Part shown: piece by piece, positions 1 through 11,630 of the stretch
Layout: every line of letters starts with the position of its first letter
Position numbering within the stretch: position 1 is the stretch's first letter
Assembly: GCA_030562195.1 (NCBI GenBank)
Contig: CM060202.1
Span: 27,514,317 to 27,578,316, forward strand
Length of the DNA: 64,000 nucleotides
Reading direction: 5' to 3'
DNA from: Nipponacmea schrenckii
Taxonomy: Eukaryota > Mollusca > Gastropoda > Lottiidae
Position numbers and translations under genes: made by a program
The notes under the pieces: model-generated
Told to the model about the DNA's origin: nothing
Database searches by the model: none
Seen by the model: the letters and a program-made list of their open reading frames with translations, nothing else

Positions 1-279
1 TATCTACATAATTATATCGGCATCATCTAACTATATATACTTACGGCAGGACTAAAAAGTTTGACTGTATTTTGCTGGAGCTTTGATTGATTAATGACTC
101 CTGTATTGACTATAATAACTTCCGTCTACAATATAAAGACGAGTAACTCCGGAAGAAGATAAAATTATGTTATAGAAAAGTAACTCAGCTTCAGTTGACA
201 AGCCCAGACCACAATATTACAATCTTGTGAGTTTTTGATATGGTATCTCATCCACAAGGAATAGGGGACTAGAGGGTCA

Positions 280-1545
280 GCTTTATTTTTGGTCTGAAGG
301 AGAAGAGGTAGTGGTTTTACATTTTGGGTAAAGTCTGGAGGAGACGAGGTAGTGGTTTTACATTTTGGGTAAAGTCTGAAGGAGAAGAGGTAGTGGTTTT
401 ACATTTTGGGTAAAGTCTGAAGGAGAAGAGGTAGTGGTTTTACATTTTGGGTAAAGTCTGAAGGAGAAGAGGTAGTGGTTTTACATTTTGGGAAAAGTCT
501 GAAGGAGAAGAGGTAGTGGTTTTACATTTTGGGTAAAGTCTGAAGGAGAAGAGGTAGTGGTTTTACATTTTGGGTAAAGTCTGGAGGAGACGAGGTAGTG
601 GTTTTACATTTTGGGTAAAGTCTGAAGGAGAAGAGGTAGTGGTTTTACATTTTGGGTAAAGTCTGAAGGAGAAGAGGTAGTGGTTTTACATTTTGGGTAA
701 AGTCTGGAGGAGACGAGGTAGTGGTTTTACATTTTGGGTAAAGTCTGGAGGAGACGAGGTAGTGGTTTTACATTTTGGGTAAAGTCTGAAGGAGAAGAGG
801 TAGTGGTTTTACATTTTGGGTAAAGTCTGAAGGAGAAGAGGTAGTGGTTTTACATTTTGGGAAAAGTCTGAAGGAGAAGAGGTAGTGGTTTTACATTTTG
901 GGTAAAGTCTGAAGGAGAAGAGGTAGTGGTTTTACATTTTGGGTAAAGTCTGAAGGAGAAGAGGTAGTGGTTTTACATTTTGGGTAAAGTCTGAAGGAGA
1001 AGAGGTAGTGGTTTTACATTTTGGGTAAAGTCTGGAGGAGAAGAGGTAGTGGTTTTACATTTTGGATAAAGTTTGGGGGAGAAGAGGTAGTGGTTTTACA
1101 TTTTGGGTGAAGTCTGGGGGAGAAGAGGGATGGTTTTATTTTGGGTGAAGTCTGGAGGAGAAGAGGTAGTGGTTTTACATTTTGGGTAAAATCTGAAGGA
1201 GAAGAGGTAGTGGTTTTACATTTTGGCTAAAGTCTGAAGGAGAAGAGGTAGTGGTTTTACATTTTGGCTAAAGTCTGAAGGAGAAGAGGTAGTGGTTTTA
1301 CATTTTGGCTAAAGTCTGAAGGAGAAGAGGTAGTGGTTTTACATTTTGGGTAAAGTCTGGAGGAGAAGAGGGATGGTTTTATTTTGGGTGAAGTCTGGAG
1401 GAGAAGAGGTAGTGGTTTTACATTTTGGGTGAAGTCTGGAGGAGAAGAGGGATGGTTTTATTTTGGGTGAAGTCTGGGGGAGAAGAGGTAGTGGTTTTAC
1501 ATTTTGGGTGAAGTCTGGTGGAGAAGAGGGCTGGTTTTAGATTTT
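280..1545. repeat. 41-bp minisatellite array (about 30 copies)
   Basis: A head-to-tail array with a unit of about 41 bp whose core reads AAGAGGTAGTGGTTTTAC. Copies differ at a few fixed positions (GAAGGAGAAG versus GGAGGAGACG, and GGGT, GGCT or GGAT at the junction). Variant blocks recur, which suggests multi-unit duplication. From about 1030 onward copies are more diverged and include shortened units lacking about 8 bp. No reading frame is conserved. A decayed related stretch is seen near 10180-10330. The 280 bases before the array hold nothing I recognise. Confidence 0.95.
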
Positions 1546-2285
1546 GACCGAGAGACAAGGGAATGACTGTACGTTGTTGGTATTGACCGGGAGAGGATAG
1601 GGGTGTACACTCACAGTGTAATGTGACACTTTATAGGTTCTGATGTAGTCCTTTTTATCTAGCTACAATTTATTTGATATATTGTATTCTTGTATTATTG
1701 TTTTCATTGAAAAAGGTGATGAGAGAGTGTCCTTGATTATTAAACTAGATTAATGCTGACTGTGCATGCATGTTTGAAGTGGACAGCTTGCATTGAGCTA
1801 CGACAGCCAATAGTGGTGGCATCCAGGGTCCAGGTCGTGGTATAAGTGAGCCTGTCAAGCCTGGACCGGGAGCCAGAACAGAGGAGGATTCGCCGCCACC
1901 CATCTCCGATAAATCTCTCTCTTAATAAAGAGTTATAAAACACAACGTGAAGTCATTTAAACATCCAGAAGTGCTTGTATGCGTGCTTATTTTTCAATTT
2001 TATCATTATCAATGCAAATATAGGACTCTTATCTCGAAGAATATTTCGATTCGATTCCAAATATTTAATGAATATGACACTGAGGAGGCTCAGGTCCACT
2101 AGTCCAGTATTTTTGAAACTGTTAAGACTTTTTTAGGGTATGTATGACCATGGTTTTTGGTAAGCTTTACTCTCCAATGTATAGCAATGTATAGTCCAAT
2201 TTTACACGGTTCGTTCTTTTACAGGAAACATGTAGGCTATATAATTTACATGGGGGATTCAAGAATAATATGTATTCGTAGTTAA
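1546..2285. other. gene-free stretch
   Basis: AT-rich unique-looking sequence between the minisatellite and the LEC1 upstream region. I see no exon, RNA gene or mobile element in it. The short open frame on the minus strand near 1740-1943 has no recognisable motif. Confidence 0.5.
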
Positions 2286-2881
2286 TCGATTTATATTAAC
2301 TTTGAATTGTGAAAAAATATTTACTTTAAACTATATTCAGTCCAAATGGAAACAGACAAAATACAGACAAAGAACAAACCGGAAACTCAGCATTTTTAAT
2401 ACAATACAATTTTGATGTCAGGAATTCTAAGATGTTGACATGCGAACAGCGGAACTCAATAATCTACATGCTATTGTATGTTGTAACAAATAAGTAGGTA
2501 ACATATTTAAAGCGATTCTACAAGTATTCTCATAATTGTCAGCAATTGAAATCGCTGTTCGAAGATTTACTATATTAATCCCTACATATACTGAATAATG
2601 GTGGATCTCTCAAAAGAGGCAGTATCATGTGTTCTAGAAAGACTGAAAATTGTTAATGCACATTCTATATAACCTCTGAGGCTTACACTACTCATAATCT
2701 TTGAAGACTAAATCCCTTACTAAAGTAAATAAGCCTCACATTCTGTACTTAAAATTTCCATATTGCTATGATTGGTTCGTTGAAGATATAACTCGTGTGT
2801 CTTTGAAAGTTAACACTCACAGATGAGAAGATGGTGCAGCAACTCGACAGAAGAGATCAACGTTAGCTCACAGACTCTATA
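2286..2881 (+). promoter_or_regulatory. LEC1 upstream region, inverted homolog of LEC6 upstream
   Basis: This region is recognisably the reverse complement of about 54060-55150 upstream of LEC6. Shared blocks include one around 2348-2470 containing CCGGAAACTCAGCAT and CGGAACTCAAT; the mirror copy sits at about 54950-55075. Homology therefore extends beyond the coding exons and probably covers the promoter. I do not see a convincing TATA box at a fixed distance. The transcription start is unknown. Confidence 0.6.
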
Positions 2882-5800
2882 ATGAAGTTTTACATAGTGA
2901 TATTAATGTTGATATTTCCTGGATCTCCTCAAGGTAAATAGAATAGACTAAGACTAAGACTAAGACTAAGACTAAGACTAAGACTAAGAATTAGAATTAG
3001 AATTAGAATTAGAATTAGAATTAGAATGGAATGGAATAGAATGGAATGGAATGGAATGAATGAATGAATGGAATAGAATTCAGTTCTACTATCAACTATT
3101 TACATTTAACATAATTAATGTCGGGTGGATGAATGCAATAGTCTAGGACGCACAGACTATTCCTGGGAACGACAGGTTTACGACTTTATTTCACACAAGT
3201 AACGCATGTTGAATGTCAAGCTGAAAATAAACTGCTAGAATGACACGCAAATTCGTGGAGGTCCCCATTCTTGTAATTCATTGTTAGTTAAGCTAGTATT
3301 TATTTTTATCTCCACCGAGGTACACTCATTTATACATTCAATTTTCATAAAACCTTAGTTCTGCATGTGGGACTTGTGAATATATATTCTTTTTAAAATA
3401 AGCGGACAGAAAAAAAATTCCTCATGAAAGATCTACCTTCATGTGGTGACCAGCTTAGATATACCTAATTTTTTATACGTCCACATTGGATTGTGAACGC
3501 GATAGAGACTACAGTTTTCATCAGATTTGAATGAAATTTGCTGTGATCATTTATATGATGAGATCTCGGACAAGTTCGAAATTGGTGATATTTCGATGAA
3601 CTGTTTTTGAGTTATTGCTCTTGACCTAAGCTGGGTTTATACTTTCTACCCCGTCAAACGCCTTTTAACGCCGTAAAACGTTACGCCAGTTATCGGCGTA
3701 AAACGCCAGACTTGACCGCACTGGACTTAAGTGTAAACACACGCGCGTAAAAACGGCGTTTGACGGCGTAAAAAATATAAACCCAGCTTATAAGCTTGAA
3801 AGTTCAACTCAGTTGAACTCTGGACAAAGGTTACGTCGTCAAACGCGTTAAACGGCGTGTCTCGCTAGCGATCGTTAAACGCCGTAAGAAGTATAAACCC
3901 ACCTTAAGTCGAAACGCGTCAAATTGTTTTCAGTTTTCATCAGATTTGAATGGAATTTGCTGTGATCATTTGCTGCCCGAATGCGTCGACGTTTTTTGGG
4001 TCTTGAACATTGACATACAATCACACGGCAAATGTCTCCCCTCCTCCGTGTGCACACGAAAAGACTTGTGACCGCCTATAGATGAAACAAAAACTTGAAT
4101 AACCATTCAGTCCATGGCGACTTGAATCGACCGCATCAATGGGTCTATTTGATTAAACAAAAAAGTGTTTATCAAAAACAAAAAGGATTAGTTATTATAA
4201 AAGCTACGGTGGCTGGTATACCATCAAATTTACAATATGCAATTTTCTAATATAGTAGGTAACTTTACTTTTATATTTTAATCTTGACTACCAGGGTGAT
4301 AATACTTTCCACTAGGGTGAAAAGTCCCGAAATAAACATTTAATTTTTCGATGAATTTTTTTATACATGAACCAACCGTTGCTTTCACAATCCCAGATTC
4401 TCGTCATTAGGGACTATACGTCACTACTAAATGTATCCACTCTGTTATTTCGTAACATTTGGACTAATTCAAAATGGCAGCCTCCATTGAATCATTGTGT
4501 TCTTTCACTCAATACAGCTTTCTATCAAATATCTACGCGAAAACCAGAAAAAAATGCGACGCTTAATTTCATCCAGATCTCATCACTACATATTCGTCAA
4601 AAACTTACACGGTAAGCTATTTTTTTTTTAAATACGGCCTTGACCTTGCAGACTCGATTATCTCTGAATAAAACTGTAACTGTAAGATCTTACGTCTGGT
4701 CAATCCAACATTTTCCCACTATAGTTCGTTACAAAGAATCTAATTTTTAGAAGATAAAACTCTCGACCAATCAAAATTAATGATGAGAATCTGGGATTGT
4801 GAAAGCAACGGTAGGTTCATGTGTATACCCAATCGTTGCTTTAGGAACATGACGTAGGAGACACATTTCCTGAAAGTTAGGCGGTTATTTTTCTTGAATC
4901 CTTGCAGTATTTTTCATCTTCCAACAATAAGTAGAATAACATAACAGGTATTATGTTCTAAATCTACACGTATTAGTAATAATTTCTTTATTTAGCATCA
5001 GAAGAAAGCAACAGCAAGACTTTTAATTATGCAGTACAAGAATGTAAAAATCAAGGTTTAGAATTATTAACAATGTCCACCTATCATCAATATCTAGATG
5101 CTCAGAATTATTTTAATACCCATTCAGGGTAAGTTTTAAATAAATGATAATAACATTTTTAATCTTCAAATTAAAAGAAATGTTTGTGGCAAGTTGTTGT
5201 TAGTCCGAGTGTTTTTTGATTCATTTACACAGTAAGTTTTGATTAAAGTTACCAGTACGATCATCTACACACAGTACTCTTCCCGAGAACAATTCTTCGC
5301 CTTGACACCTTGACGGATTCACGCGGTTTCTGTGAGTTGAAACGGCCGTCAGATAAATGATTTTGTCTTCATCCGGGTTCCTATAAGATCTGTAATTACC
5401 CCGGAAGAGTCTGAGAACAGCAGATTGTTTAAACCGCTTGGAGCTTCTTTTGGGGCGCTTGTATTTATAGTAGTGTAAACGGTAAAAATTAATTGTGTCA
5501 AACTGGACTATAGTTATAGTATTATATATAATGGAGGACGTGAATTTTTTTTATTTTAAGGGATGATTCATGGTTGGCATTAGAACAGAACACAACAATC
5601 GGCAACTATCAGTGGTTAAATGGACGAGTTTTAACAGAGTTGAAATGGAAATCAGGAGAACCTGTACACTATACTGGAACTGATTGTGGGGTGATGGATG
5701 TATATTATAAACGATGGTACAGTAAACCCTGTACAGACAGCAGACATTATCTTTGTGTTGGATCAGATGGCAGTAAGTAGTTTGGGCCGAACCCAATAAA

Positions 5801-8299
5801 ATTTTTAAAATAACTAAATGGTTAGTCCGAAACATCTGCCTCTATTCCAGGCTCAGATAGATATTTTGAAAGTTATCGGCTACCAGTTCACAACCTTTAA
5901 CAAAGCTATTAGTGTGTGGAATAGAGCAGATGTTTCGGTCTATAAGACAAGATCTATTTCCATGTTAAATCACAAAATTCAACCTTCTATAACTTTTTCC
6001 AGAAATCTCGTTGAAAACTTTCCTGTATGTCACATGAAAGCCAGGCCAATACTTGGTTTCTGTACAAAAATTCAATATAGCATGACCATGAAAATTTTGA
6101 ACAAAACAAAATGAAAGTAAACCACTACATTTTATCAACATCCGCTTGACTGTCACTGCACACAAAACCACTATTTTTAGAAATAACCTTCCGCCAATTA
6201 AATTTCTCATCATCTCAGAAATTCTGAAAGAAAATGCAATTTCAGACATCAAATTTCAAATCTAGACCAAAAATTAGTCAAAAATGGGCATGCAAAAACC
6301 CCCAAAAGAGGGAGAAAGAGGATTTCTAAAAATAGAACGGACTAAATACAATCATTAGCATAAATGTTTTACTGGACTGAGTCCGTATATTCTATAAAGG
6401 ACATGAATGAGGGGTGTTACACCCGCCACCAATAATCTGATTCATCGTGTTCATGCGAAATATAACCCCTAGGTCAACATAACATAACTTGCTACTTGTG
6501 AGCTGGCAAAATCATTATCCCGAGCCTCATCTTATACAATAAGAAAATATATTTAGGCCTATTTATTTTTTTTATTATTTATTTATTCATTTATTTATTA
6601 GAAATTGTATTTTATGTTATAGAAAATGGTTTATGTTTGGTGTTTTTCTCAGACTATTTTGTGGGTAGTGTCAGTGTAGATTTCTACACAGCAGTTCTCA
6701 ACTGATCTGTTAATCTGGAGGCAGACTTCCGGTTGCCATTACCAAAACTTGATACAGACTGGTTGAATAATTTCATTAACAATACTTGTTATTATTTCAG
6801 ACTATTCTGTTGGTAGTGTCAGTGTTGATTTCTATACAGCAGTTCTCAACTGTCAATCTGAAGGCAGACGACTTCCGGTAGCCATTACTACTCTCGATAC
6901 TTACTGGTTGAATGGTGTTATTAATAATAAATCTTTGTGAGTACTCATTTCACTAATTCAGTTTACCAACATGTACAATAACGAAATAAATCTATTTTTT
7001 TTTCTATTTATTTGTGAATGAGTTACCACGTCCTTTGTATTTTCAAATGTCTATAAAGAAAAACATTGTCGTTTTGTTTTGTTCCTTTGTATCTGATTTG
7101 TATTCGCTGCCTTCACAATTTTTAAAGGGATTGTAGAAAAAAAAGTCTTCTTTTATGTTTATAGGAAACACTGACTGCATTACCATTTGAACGAGTAATA
7201 AGGCCTTCGCGATTAGTGATGTCTCCACGCATTAGTTTTAAAGGTTTTGGAAATTTTAGTTGAATGGTGCAAATTGATGGTATTAAAACCTTTGGGAATG
7301 CGTTTGATTGTCCACTGAAATATTTCAAACAAGTGAATTAGAAGGATTAGAGACCCCCCTTCTGGGCCTATACTGCTAATCATATAATTTTTAAGTGCAG
7401 GCGTTTTGCTCATTATGGTTGATCTGTTACTAGAGTCAAGGGCTACTTCATGAAAGACTAAATAACTATGTTTATGGTATTTACAGGTGGAACCATATCT
7501 GGCTTGGTTTGTTAGAATATGGAACACAACCTGATGATTACTTTAAATGGGTAACCGGAGAAGATCTAACCCCACCTTACCAGTGGGCAGATAATGGCCG
7601 ATACCCCAGGGTTCACTACCATCACAGTGGAGAGGATGTAGGGTTTCACAGTAGTTCAAATAACTATCAGGAAGTTATTTGCATGTCAAAATCATCTACA
7701 GAAACTGCGGGTAAAAAGGGAGTTTATGATGTATCTAAATGTCTGGGAGCTGACAGAATTCCCCTCATTGCCCACTTTTTTTCTTCATTTGTTAGATCGT
7801 GACAGAATGTAATATAGAATTTCAAAGATATTAGCTTAGGCTTTTTCTGGTGCTTCTGCATATGATTACTCATTACGTTCTGTTTTTTTTTTGTTCATCA
7901 ACCGACCTTGGTTCTTGAACGAAGGAAAATTAATTTTATTTAAGTCAAAGGAATATAGCTCAAGGTCTTACGACCATTATACACTCCATGGTCCGTATCC
8001 CCACATGATTTGTTGGTAAAGGGATATAACTCTAGCTACATTTTGTCACTTCAGTTGTGGTCCGTAGTCCAGATAAGTTTGTGTTGGTATCTAACAATTC
8101 AATACTATTGGGTTCCCCAAGAAAAGCTACAACCGTCAACTCTGTAAGAAGATTTCAGTGTGCTCTAGAGTGTTTACAAGATACTGGTTGTATACAGTAT
8201 ACTATTCAAGGTTATCTGTGTAGAACATTTGGTGAAAGTCTGGTCATCACTGACTTTAGTCGAGGACATAAGTTATGGAAGAGGAAAATTATATTGTAA
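2882..8299 (+). CDS. LEC1: secreted tandem C-type lectin with C-terminal PAN-like domain
   Basis: Six exons joined by GT-AG sites: 2882-2933, 4996-5128, 5561-5772, 6801-6936, 7487-7710, 8055-8299. The total is 1002 nt, 333 aa plus TAA, with phases 1,2,1,2,1 closing exactly. Residues 1-17 form a signal peptide (MKFYIVILMLIFPGS). CTLD1 (about 18-132) has WLALEQN, YQWLNG, the TDC...KPC inner disulfide pair and a final YLC. CTLD2 (about 133-252) has WLGLLEYG, FKWVTGEDL and ICM but lacks the inner cysteine pair. Residues 253-333 carry four cysteines in the pattern C-x3-C-x5-C-x9-C, like a PAN/apple domain. EPN/QPD calcium-sugar motifs are absent (GEPV, PPYQW), so ligand and calcium dependence are unknown. 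Expected to be secreted, perhaps in immunity or mucus. A dead duplicate of exon 4 lies in intron 3. This is the outermost left-arm gene and the mirror partner of LEC6. Confidence 0.87.
2938..3075. repeat. microsatellite block in LEC1 intron 1
   Basis: Immediately after the exon 1 donor there are successive runs of (GACTAA)n, (GAATTA)n, (GGAATA/GGAAT)n and (GAAT)n. A compositionally equivalent block, reverse-complemented, sits at the same place in LEC6 intron 1 (53829-54000). The runs look like drifted forms of one ancestral GAATN-type repeat. Sharing of position supports common descent of the two genes including introns. Confidence 0.9.
3465..3610. repeat. dispersed repeat, fragment 1
   Basis: This contains TATACGTCCACATTGGATTG and CAGTTTTCATCAGATTTGAA, the same family as 8510-8690 and 9265-9420. 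A further partial copy lies at 3931-3985, on the other side of the MITE at 3627-3790. It is noncoding, with no terminal structure visible. Confidence 0.6.
3627..3790. mobile_element. 164-bp MITE with about 36-bp terminal inverted repeats
   Basis: The left end TAAGCTGGGTTTATACTTTC is matched, inverted, by the right end ending in ATATAAACCCAGCTTA. Both arms continue into a CCGTCAAACGCC segment, giving nearly symmetrical arms around a CG-rich centre. A second right-end fragment (GTATAAACCCACCTTA) follows at about 3840-3904. It is short, noncoding and foldback, as expected of a nonautonomous DNA transposon. It lies in LEC1 intron 1. The superfamily cannot be assigned with confidence. Confidence 0.75.
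4366..4821. mobile_element. 456-bp TIR element, nonautonomous
   Basis: The left terminus CATGAACCAACCGTTGCTTT and the inverted right terminus (ending GGTAGGTTCATG) form inverted repeats of about 44 bp with two or three mismatches. Both sides are flanked by TATA-like sequence. The interior has no transposase. A small open frame running from the left end is an accidental product of the repeat. The element lies in LEC1 intron 1. Confidence 0.7.
5826..5939. mobile_element. 112-bp palindromic MITE (copy 1) in LEC1 intron 3
   Basis: The left end CGAAACATCTGCCTCTATTC is matched by an inverted right end GAATAGAGCAGATGTTTCG. Related copies sit at 18553-18662 (LEC3 intron 3) and about 52697-52805 (LEC6 intron 3), each just downstream of exon 3. 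LEC4 and LEC5 lack it at this place. It is noncoding. Confidence 0.75.
5955..6330 (-). repeat. cluster-specific dispersed repeat, copy in LEC1 intron 3
   Basis: About 370 bp of noncoding repeat. It includes ACCACTATTTTTAGAAATAA, a CAGTGACAGTCAAGCGG block (inverted) and TTTCCAGAAATCTCGTTG. Other copies lie at 11630-11900 (+), 20715-20840 (-), 49440-49790 (+), 49865-50065 (+) and 50240-50350 (+). Open frames over it (5818-6252) are not conserved between copies. It may be an old MITE spread with the lectin block. Confidence 0.65.
6653..6787 (+). pseudogene. dead duplicate of LEC1 exon 4
   Basis: This lies just upstream of the active exon 4 (6801-6936), with only 13 bases between the end of the copy and the active exon. 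It has a plausible acceptor (TTTTTCTCAG) and the same opening residues. TGA replaces the conserved cysteine codon of VLNC, and an indel disrupts the frame after it. It cannot encode the CTLD2 N-terminal half. It is a tandem exon duplication that has decayed. Confidence 0.85.
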
Positions 8300-8509
8300 C
8301 GCGAAGCTTATTGCTACATAGAAACAAACTTATTAAACATTAGTTAGTCATCACAATGACGACATTTATAATTTATAGAACAAGTTTCATGAGTTAAATT
8401 ATTGCGGATTGCTAGTGTTGTATTTCTTTCTCGAAACTCATAGAATAGATAGGGGGGGGGGGAATACTATCTCGTAGTTCCGGGAAAGCACTGGCCTAGG
8501 AGTCAGACC

Positions 8510-9535
8510 TAATTTTTATACGCCCACATATAATGTAGACGTATATTGCGGTTGACCCTGTCCGTCCGGACGTCCGTCCGTCCGTCTACAATTGCTTGTG
8601 GCCTCAATAGAGACCACAGTTTTCATCGGATTACAATGAAACTTGGTATGTGTCTCTGTCATCATAAAATCTCGATTCTGACTTTCTGACTTTTACTGTT
8701 GGTGAGTTATGCCCTCTTTTTTAGCGAAAATTCGTCAAATTCAGCTTGTGGACGTGATACAGGCCACAATTTTTGTCCAATCTTTTCGAAACTTGGTATA
8801 TGTCTCTATCATCATATAATCTCGGTTCCTGTCGAAAACCAGCTTTCTGACTTTTACGGTTGGTGAGTTATGCCCTCTTTTTTTAGCGAAACTTCGTCAA
8901 ATTCAGCTTGTGGGTGCGATACAGGCCACAATTTTTTTCTGATCTTTTCGAAACTTGGTAGGTGTCTTTGTCATCATAAAATCTCGGTTCCTTTCGAAAA
9001 TCAGCTTTCTGACTTTTACGGTTGGTGAGTTATGCCCCCTTTTTTAGCGAAAATTCGTCAAATTCAGCTTGTGGGCTCGATACAGGCCACAATTTTTGTC
9101 CAGTCTTTTTGAAACTTGGTAGGTGTCTCTATCATCATAAAATCTCGGTTCCTTTCGAAAATCAGCTTTCTGACTTTTACGGTTGGTGAGTTATGCCCCC
9201 GTTCTTAGTGAGAATTCGTCAAATTCAGCTTGTGGGTGTGATACAGGCTACAATGTTTATCTAAACATTTTTATATGCCCACATATAATGTGGACGTATA
9301 TTGCGGTTGACCCTGTCTGTCCGTACGTCCGTCCGTCCGTCCACAATTGCTTGTGGCCACAATAGAGACCACAGTTTTCATCGGATTTCAATGAAACTTG
9401 GTATGCTTGTTCATGTTGATGAGATCTTGGATGCGTTTGAATTTCATGAAATTTCGATCATTGGTTCCTGGCTTTCTGACTTTTTTGCTGTTGGTGTTTT
9501 GCTCACCAATAAAAATTTGCTGCTGGTGGGCGTAT
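8510..9535. repeat. composite repeat: about 161-bp tandem units between direct flanks
   Basis: Four tandem units of about 161 bp share CTTTCTGACTTTTACGGTTG and GAAACTTGGTAGGTGTCT. They are bracketed by direct copies of a CCCACATATAATGT...GTCCGTCCGTCC segment at about 8520-8590 and 9275-9345. The unit also contains ACCACAGTTTTCATCGGATT, linking it to the repeat at 3465-3610. No conserved ORF is seen. The whole looks like a tandemly expanded interspersed element. Confidence 0.8.
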
Positions 9536-9620
9536 AGCCTTTTGGGCGTCCGCTCGTTTTTTCCTCGCACCGATCGGGATTCGAACCCACGGCACCTAGT
9601 CGCCTAGCATTGAATCCCCT
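9530..9620 (-). mobile_element. tRNA-derived SINE head (truncated)
   Basis: On the minus strand the sequence reads GTGGGTTCGAATCCCGATCG, an excellent pol III B box (GGTTCGAATCC). About 30 bp upstream GGCGACTAGG gives a weak A-box-like segment. It abuts the repeat at 8510-9535 and may be its promoter end. No complete tRNA cloverleaf forms, so it is not a tRNA gene. Confidence 0.55.
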
Positions 9621-11630
9621 TTTTATATTAAAACCTGTATTTCTATAACAATCAAGAAGCTACTTTAACAATCAGGAAGTGAAAAATTGTTGCACAGTGT
9701 TTTTAACAGGTCATATTGCATCGTAATATTAGTTGAGAAGCCTTTAGTAACTCCTGGTAAGATAATCTCTAAAGTTCTAGAATAATCTGGGTCAATATCA
9801 TAACAACTGGATACACGTTTTAACTAATTAATCAACACTTGCGGACCAGTACATTTCAAATAAATTTACTTTTATGTAAAGAAATTCTGTTTATGTGATG
9901 TTAAGATAAACATTGTTTTTCATTTATGCTGAAAGTTGTCATCTTGAGTTAACAAGGTTTGATTTCAAGCCAAGTAAAACTGAGCGGGATCTTGATGATT
10001 TGCCAAGACTCTGCCATAAAATGGCCACCTAGTGCTACAACTAGTGCAATTTCGAACTTGTAGCACACCTAAGCCCCTCCCCATAAAAACTAATGATTGT
10101 AGCATGGGTGTGTATACGAAAACATCTACTGTATATGTTACAACATGATTAAGGAAATGAGCTAGGATATCATAAGAGGGGTGGTTTGGGTAGAAGGAGA
10201 GAGAGAATAGTTTTATATTTTGAGAATGGACTGGGAGAAAAAGAGGGGAGTTTTTTTTTTTACATTTTGGGGATTTTTATACATTGGGGAAAGAAGTAGT
10301 GGTTTTACATTTCGATTATGGATTAGGGGTGGGGGTGTTTGATGTAATAACTCAAAATAAGGCCTTGGTGCCAAATCTAATTTGAAAGATAAGACCAATG
10401 GATTGCGGAGAAAATAATAAGGTTCATATTTTGTGACCTTTACCTTTGGTGACCTATTGACCTGTACAAAATGTGATAGCTCTCGACAAGAACTATCCAA
10501 TGGTATATTGAGTTTTTTTGTAAGATGTAGACTTCAGGTTTTATCGCCATTTGAAAATAGCGAATTTTCCTATAATACGATCTGTTTAATGTGCGTTGCG
10601 TTTAGACAATCTACAAGATATGGATTTCAGCGATCCGAATTTAATCGAACTTGATCCAGTTAAAATGATTCTAAGTTGTTATATATCCTAAATAAATGGC
10701 ATTATGGTTTATTTCCTGTTGTGGGCGATGTATAACATGGTATATTTTTAAGGTTGAATGGAATAGTGGTCTAAGGGAAGCAACTCTATAAATTACATTC
10801 TTCAGGGTTTAAAGTCGCTCTACGAATTTGATGTCTCTTTGTTATGCCTTGGCCAATTGTGGGATCCTATTTTCCTACTTCCTAAATTTAGATAAAAGAA
10901 ATAATAAATAAACAGATTAAAAAGTATTAACGGATCTGGAAAGCAAATACAATCCAAAATAAAAATACAATTAAAATTGTAGGGTAAAGGTTTGTGAATG
11001 ACATATTGAAATGATTTGAGATAAATCTTGATTTGAAATAACAGCAGTTTTATTTAGAATAAAGATACATCAAATAACTAATGCGATCCTTGTGGTCTGT
11101 AATTTCAAATAGTGAATCATAAAGTGTTATATCTCTCAGAACACGAATCAGTTTTATTCCACGTTTGTTTTCTTAAAGAAATTAATTGATTTAGATGAAA
11201 TTGACTGAGGACGCTTTCAAAGAATTTCTTCATTTCGAAAATTCTAATTATTGTTTAGTTTGATACGAATTCACACACTCAATAGTTGTTTCTAAAAAGT
11301 CTGTTTTGAAGTTAAAAAAAAACACTTTATCGATACGTTCATATTTGTAAAAATGAACAATGAAAAGTTTTAAAATACCACAAGGGATATATATTCTTAT
11401 AAAAGTCTTATATTATCATGTGTAAGCAATGCGATTTATATACACAAAGCTTGATTCCCTGGTTCAGTGCCGTTTGGCGTACAGCTTTAGTTTTTTTTTT
11501 TTTTTTTTTTTGGTCTTAAAACATTAATCCTATTGATAAAGGGAAATAACTCTAATCTTTACTTCCAATTTATACGGACTCGAACCACAAAAGCATTTAA
11601 TGTCAGAATTGCTAAGATAATGATAAATGG
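9621..11630. other. gene-free spacer with decayed minisatellite
   Basis: About 2 kb with no exon I can support. Around 10180-10330 are decayed copies of the 41-bp minisatellite motif (GTAGTGGTTTTACATT). A run of about 22 T occurs near 11490. Small open frames (10213-10654) have no recognisable domain. In the mirror arm, LEC5 exons 1-5 would be expected in this position, so this is where LEC2 upstream exons were probably lost. Confidence 0.5.

Noticed and set aside
280..1545. Possible CRISPR array
   Set aside because: Units are contiguous with no unique spacers, in a eukaryotic context; it is a minisatellite.
9530..9620. tRNA gene
   Set aside because: There is a good B box but no acceptor stem or anticodon arm; it fits a SINE head better.
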